From: JAJFKJ01 sp964443025
GTDB taxonomy: Bacteria; Pseudomonadota; Gammaproteobacteria; JABCZS01
Assembly (NCBI GenBank): GCA_964443025.1
Contig: CAYUEL010000098.1
Location: 1-7,689 of the forward strand
Direction of reading: 5' to 3'
Length of the DNA stretch: 7,689 bases
This document shows, piece by piece, positions 5,069 through 7,689 of this stretch. The translations under genes and the position numbers were made by a program. Positions within the stretch are counted from its first letter, which is position 1. The number at the start of each line of letters is the position of its first letter. Below the pieces are notes generated by a model. The model ran no database searches. It had not been told where the DNA came from and saw nothing but the letters and a program-made list of their open reading frames with translations.

Positions 5069-7420
5069 TTATTTGCTAAACAAGCTCGCATGCTTAGGCG
5101 GTACTGTTACAACTGCAGCTGTGCGTTTAAGATTCTCTAATTCAGCAATCACATGGTCCGTTTTCGGCCGATCTTGAGCAGCATGTGTCCAACAATCAGT
5201 CATAAGTTTGCTATAAATGAGGGGTGTGTTTTGTGGAATATCAGGCCGTTTATTCGCTAAAATTTTTCCACTGATTTGAGCTTCTTTTAATTCATCAAAT
5301 GGTTTCTGATGGCTCGCTAATTCATAAAGCACCATCCCATAGGCAAACACATCTGTTTGGGTATTATATTCGTATGCATCCAATTCAGGGTCTAATAGTT
5401 CCGGTGCCATCCAGGCCATCGTCCCACACGAAGATTTTGTCTTCCCGCTGCTGCTTTTACATTTGGTCATCGATAATCCAAAATCTCCAAGCTTCGCATG
5501 TTCGTTTTCATCCAACAAAATATTGGGGCTCTTTATATCCCGGTGAATCACGTTTTTTGCATGTAAATAAGCCAGCCCCTTACCAATCTCTAACGCTAAT
5601 TGAAAACGTTGTAACCATTGTACCGTTGTAGGTGAGTTTTTTTCTAAATAATCATGCAAGGAACCTTTCACCATAAATTCCATCACTAAACAATAATAAG
5701 GCGCTAAACAAATACCCACTAATCGCAGCGTGTGTTTCGAATGCAATGCCGCCATTTGTTCGGCTTCACTTTTAAATTGATTGATGGATTTCTCATCTTG
5801 ACTTGTCATGTTTAATTGCTTCACCGCAACCGTTTCATAACCATACTCTGCCTTAAATACTGTGCCATACGTGCCTTGGCCTAGCGGTGTATCAAACTTT
5901 AATTCATGGTAGGGAATAATGAGTGAAGCATGCAATGAAGAAGGGCTTTGAGGACTCAATGGTATTTGAGGTGGTGATGTGACTGTTTGCATTGAACTAC
6001 CCGATGAGCTCGCACTTACCTGAGGTGAACTATCAATAGATTGTTGCTTTGAATGACTGGAAGAACTTGCGCTTGCCGTATTTCTTTTTTCACTATTATT
6101 ATTGTTTGAAGAATGAGTATTAACAGTTTGATGGCTTGTGGGTTCCTCATCGCTTACCGTGGGTTCTGTCGCGGATTCAGTCCACGGCGATAATAAAAAA
6201 CCCTTCACGGTATTTAACAAATTAGTAGGCGAAAAGAAAGAAGTTGATGAAGATGTATGTTTAGTGTCCATACCGCATTCCAACTTGGCTTGATTCGATA
6301 AATATGCAACCAGGTCACTTGCCGGATTGCCGCTCTCGAGTTCTGTGGCCGCGAATGCTCTGGCCAGATCCAAGGCATCTTTCCCAGCATTATTTTTGGT
6401 ATCATATGCAGCACCTTGCTTCACCAAATAACGCACCACCTCAAGATGCCCTTCACTCGCCGCGCGCATAAGCACAGTGTTGCCATCCTTATCTTTTTCA
6501 TCTGATTTCGCACCCTTTTCTATTAAGTAACGCACCATCTCAAGAAGTTTCTTTTCATTATTCCAAAGCCTTGACATCTTAGAATCATGGTATTCTTCAC
6601 TCGCCGCGTTGGATAAAACATCGCCAAAACTATAGTAAAAAGGACCACCCTGTTGGCTAGGCTTCGACGGATTTCTAAAACCACTCTTCTCACCGGCCGT
6701 ACGCATAAGGACAGTATTGTCATCCTTATCTTTTTCATCTAACTTGGCGCCTTTTTCTGTTAAATAACGCACCACTTCAAGATGGCCGTTACTGACAGCT
6801 CGCATAAGGACAGTGTCACCATCGTTATTTTTTTCTTCCAACTTGGCACCCTTATCCACCAAATAACGTACCGCATCAAGATGACCACTTGAAGCAGCTA
6901 ACATGAGCGCTGTATAACCAACCTTATTTTTTTCATTAAGCGCCGCACCCTTATCCACCAAACAACGTACCACCTCAAGATGACCGTTACCGGCAGCTCG
7001 CATAAGCGCAGTTTCACCATCGTTATTTTTTTCTTTCAACTTCGCACCTTTTTCTATCAAGTAACGCACTACTTCAAGGTGACCTGCGCCAGCCGCGATT
7101 ATAAAGGCAGTGCCACCACCATTTTGATAACTATGACTATCTTCATCGATACCAAAAGGAGGTGTAAAACCAAACCAGCTTGAACTTGAAAAAAACTCTT
7201 TTTTATCACTTTTTCTTGCTTTTTCATTTAGATTGTTGTGTTTTTCTACCAAGTAAGACACCACCTCAAGATGCCCTTCTTTAGCGGCCCACATAAGTGC
7301 AGTCCAACCATGCCAATCTTTTTCATTGATATCAACAGGCTTCGAAAAAAAGCCATCTGCAGTTAATTTTTTAACTTGCTCCAAGTCACCTTTTTGTGCC
7401 GCATCATGCAACTGTCCCAT
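5069..7420 (-). CDS. Ankyrin-repeat TKL-like protein kinase (gene A)
   Basis: This 783-residue protein is predicted to be an active Ser/Thr or dual-specificity kinase with an ankyrin targeting module. Residues 1-30 form a capping repeat, and about seven ankyrin repeats (T-A-L-M...GHLEVVRYL) run to about 342. They are interrupted by insertions at about 66-102 and 244-291. A Ser/Asn/Gln-rich linker spans about 388-500. The kinase spans about 505-765 with a G-loop GQGTYGTV (514-521), VAVK Lys534, probable helix-C Glu552, HRDIKSPN (Asp628, Asn633), DFG Asp646 and WMAPE (Glu674). All catalytic residues are present. The tail ends HASLFSK. No signal peptide or membrane segment is seen. It is the first of four tightly spaced co-directional genes, with 12-15 bases to gene B. 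TKL assignment rests on the HRDxKSxN and WMAPE motifs. Export to a host is plausible but not shown. Confidence 0.9.
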   Translation of the reverse strand: MGQLHDAAQKGDLEQVKKLTADGFFSKPVDINEKDWHGWTALMWAAKEGHLEVVSYLVEKHNNLNEKARKSDKKEFFSSSSWFGFTPPFGIDEDSHSYQNGGGTAFIIAAGAGHLEVVRYLIEKGAKLKEKNNDGETALMRAAGNGHLEVVRCLVDKGAALNEKNKVGYTALMLAASSGHLDAVRYLVDKGAKLEEKNNDGDTVLMRAVSNGHLEVVRYLTEKGAKLDEKDKDDNTVLMRTAGEKSGFRNPSKPSQQGGPFYYSFGDVLSNAASEEYHDSKMSRLWNNEKKLLEMVRYLIEKGAKSDEKDKDGNTVLMRAASEGHLEVVRYLVKQGAAYDTKNNAGKDALDLARAFAATELESGNPASDLVAYLSNQAKLECGMDTKHTSSSTSFFSPTNLLNTVKGFLLSPWTESATEPTVSDEEPTSHQTVNTHSSNNNNSEKRNTASASSSSHSKQQSIDSSPQVSASSSGSSMQTVTSPPQIPLSPQSPSSLHASLIIPYHELKFDTPLGQGTYGTVFKAEYGYETVAVKQLNMTSQDEKSINQFKSEAEQMAALHSKHTLRLVGICLAPYYCLVMEFMVKGSLHDYLEKNSPTTVQWLQRFQLALEIGKGLAYLHAKNVIHRDIKSPNILLDENEHAKLGDFGLSMTKCKSSSGKTKSSCGTMAWMAPELLDPELDAYEYNTQTDVFAYGMVLYELASHQKPFDELKEAQISGKILANKRPDIPQNTPLIYSKLMTDCWTHAAQDRPKTDHVIAELENLKRTAAVVTVPPKHASLFSK
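5921..6259 (-). other. Low-complexity Ser/Asn/Gln linker coding region of gene A
   Basis: Residues about 388-500 are dominated by Ser, Thr, Asn, Gln and Pro, with runs such as SSNNNNSEK and ASSSSHSKQQ. The stretch joins the ankyrin module to the kinase and is likely disordered. Gene C has a much shorter linker with an NNNN run at the equivalent place. Confidence 0.75.
6395..7327 (-). repeat. Ankyrin-repeat-coding array of gene A
   Basis: Degenerate 99-bp units encode 33-residue ankyrin repeats (about residues 32-342). They are recognised by recurring GHLEVVRYL, EKGA and LNEK/LDEK motifs. The regular phase is broken by two non-repeat insertions at about 7225-7115 and 6691-6548. Confidence 0.85.
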
Positions 7421-7425
7421 TGAAA

Positions 7426-7433
7426 CCTTCCTT
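7426..7433 (-). promoter_or_regulatory. Ribosome binding site of gene A
   Basis: AAGGAAGG on the minus strand lies 5 bases before the ATG at 7420. It supports that start, and the encoded MGQLHDAA matches the starts of genes C and D. Confidence 0.7.
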
Positions 7434-7463
7434 GTTAAGCTGAATGGATTAAACGGTTACTTA

Positions 7464-7507
7464 ATTGTACCCATGCCATTTAACCCGCAATCGTATCATG
7501 AAGTCAA
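7464..7507 (-). promoter_or_regulatory. Candidate sigma-70-like promoter for the kinase gene cluster
   Basis: On the minus strand TTGACT (7507-7502) matches the -35 consensus at 5 of 6 bases. It is followed after 18 bases by TTAAAT (7483-7478), which matches the -10 consensus at 4 of 6. A better -10 match, TACAAT (7469-7464), lies slightly further down but lacks a good -35 at standard spacing. This is the only sizeable gap before the run of four closely spaced genes, so the cluster promoter is expected here. The exact hexamers are uncertain. Confidence 0.27.
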
Positions 7508-7546
7508 ATAAGTAAAGATAATCATTGAAATTAATGCTTCGCTATT

Positions 7547-7568
7547 CCCATCACAAGAAAATGATGGG
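7547..7568. terminator. Possible terminator hairpin after the right-edge gene
   Basis: The arms CCCATCA (7547-7553) and TGATGGG (7562-7568) are perfect 7-bp complements around an 8-base loop. A weaker outer GCTTC/GAAGC pairing flanks them. The hairpin begins 19 bases after the stop at 7588. The T-rich tract (TTTAATTTT) lies on the plus-strand side, so the hairpin fits a rightward terminator better than a leftward one. As the end of the leftward right-edge gene it would be weak. Confidence 0.3.
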
Positions 7569-7587
7569 TTTAATTTTGAAGCGGATA

Positions 7588-7689
7588 TTAGGTCAAGGAA
7601 GAATCCTGTAAGAGATTGTGTATTTCCTCGATTCGATCTGATGTCACTTTCAACAATTCCTTGCGCAGATTTTGTAGTTCAAAATGCAA
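7588..7689 (-). CDS. C-terminal end of an unidentified protein (partial at right edge)
   Basis: Read leftward from the window edge, one frame stays open for 33 codons and ends in TAA at 7588-7590. The peptide begins LHFELQNLRKELLK and ends LLQDSSLT. Leu and Ile are spaced in heptad fashion among Glu, Lys and Arg, so it looks like the last amphipathic or coiled-coil helix of a protein. The frame is fixed only by the edge, and the stretch is too short to assign a family. It lies on the same strand as the four downstream genes, 167 bases before the next start. A chance open frame is possible, but the helical composition and the hairpin just past the stop argue for a real gene end. Confidence 0.5.
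   Translation of the reverse strand: MHFELQNLRKELLKVTSDRIEEIHNLLQDSSLT

Noticed and set aside
6214..6738. Short alternative minus-strand frames in gene A (6214-6414, 6523-6738)
   Set aside because: They overlap the ankyrin and linker coding frame and have no independent start signals or recognisable motifs.
7326..7511. Plus-strand open frame over the gene A start and upstream region
   Set aside because: Most of it is antisense to the gene A N-terminus, and no ribosome site or domain supports it.

Overview
The window reads as a bacterial accessory locus coding for eukaryote-like signalling proteins. The genes are intronless, lie on one strand (minus), are 12 to 33 bases apart, and each has a clear Shine-Dalgarno sequence. 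By eye the base composition is low to moderate GC. Ankyrin repeats, TKL-type protein kinases and Sel1-like repeats encoded together are typical of intracellular or amoeba-associated bacteria such as Legionellales/Coxiellaceae relatives. That placement is inference; nothing in the window fixes the species.

Layout, in the direction of transcription (right to left): (0) 7689-7588, the last 33 codons of an unidentified gene with a helical, probably coiled-coil tail; (i) 7587-7421, a 167-base intergenic region with an inverted repeat and weak promoter-like elements; (A) 7420-5069, a 783-residue protein with N-terminal ankyrin repeats, a Ser/Asn-rich linker and a catalytically complete TKL-like kinase; (B) 5053-3173, a 626-residue protein with an N-terminal helical bundle resembling the MLKL/HeLo type, a long helical brace, a degenerate kinase domain (SFG for DFG, His for the metal-binding Asn) and C-terminal Sel1-like repeats; (C) 3145-277, a paralogue of A with a long ankyrin array and an intact kinase, interrupted by a 100-N assembly gap; (D) 243-1, the first 81 codons of another paralogue that runs off the left edge.

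A, C and D share the N-terminal signature MGxLHDAAxKGDLE. A and C also share an identical C-terminal HASLFSK tail. The family therefore looks like a tandemly duplicating cassette. Gene C's ankyrin array is still changing, with near-identical 99-bp units, a 195-bp two-repeat duplication, and 21-bp and 18-bp loop microduplications. The gap falls exactly inside this array. The two gap edges join perfectly if the missing DNA is zero or a multiple of 99 bp, which gives one gene of 922 + 33n residues.

The most interesting feature is gene B between two active kinases. A helical bundle, brace and pseudokinase next to TKL kinases recalls the eukaryotic RIPK-MLKL cell-death pair. A working hypothesis is that A and/or C phosphorylate B and release its N-terminal domain, either in a host cell as secreted effectors or inside the bacterium as an anti-phage or toxin system. 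The sequence shows the architecture only; the function is inferred.
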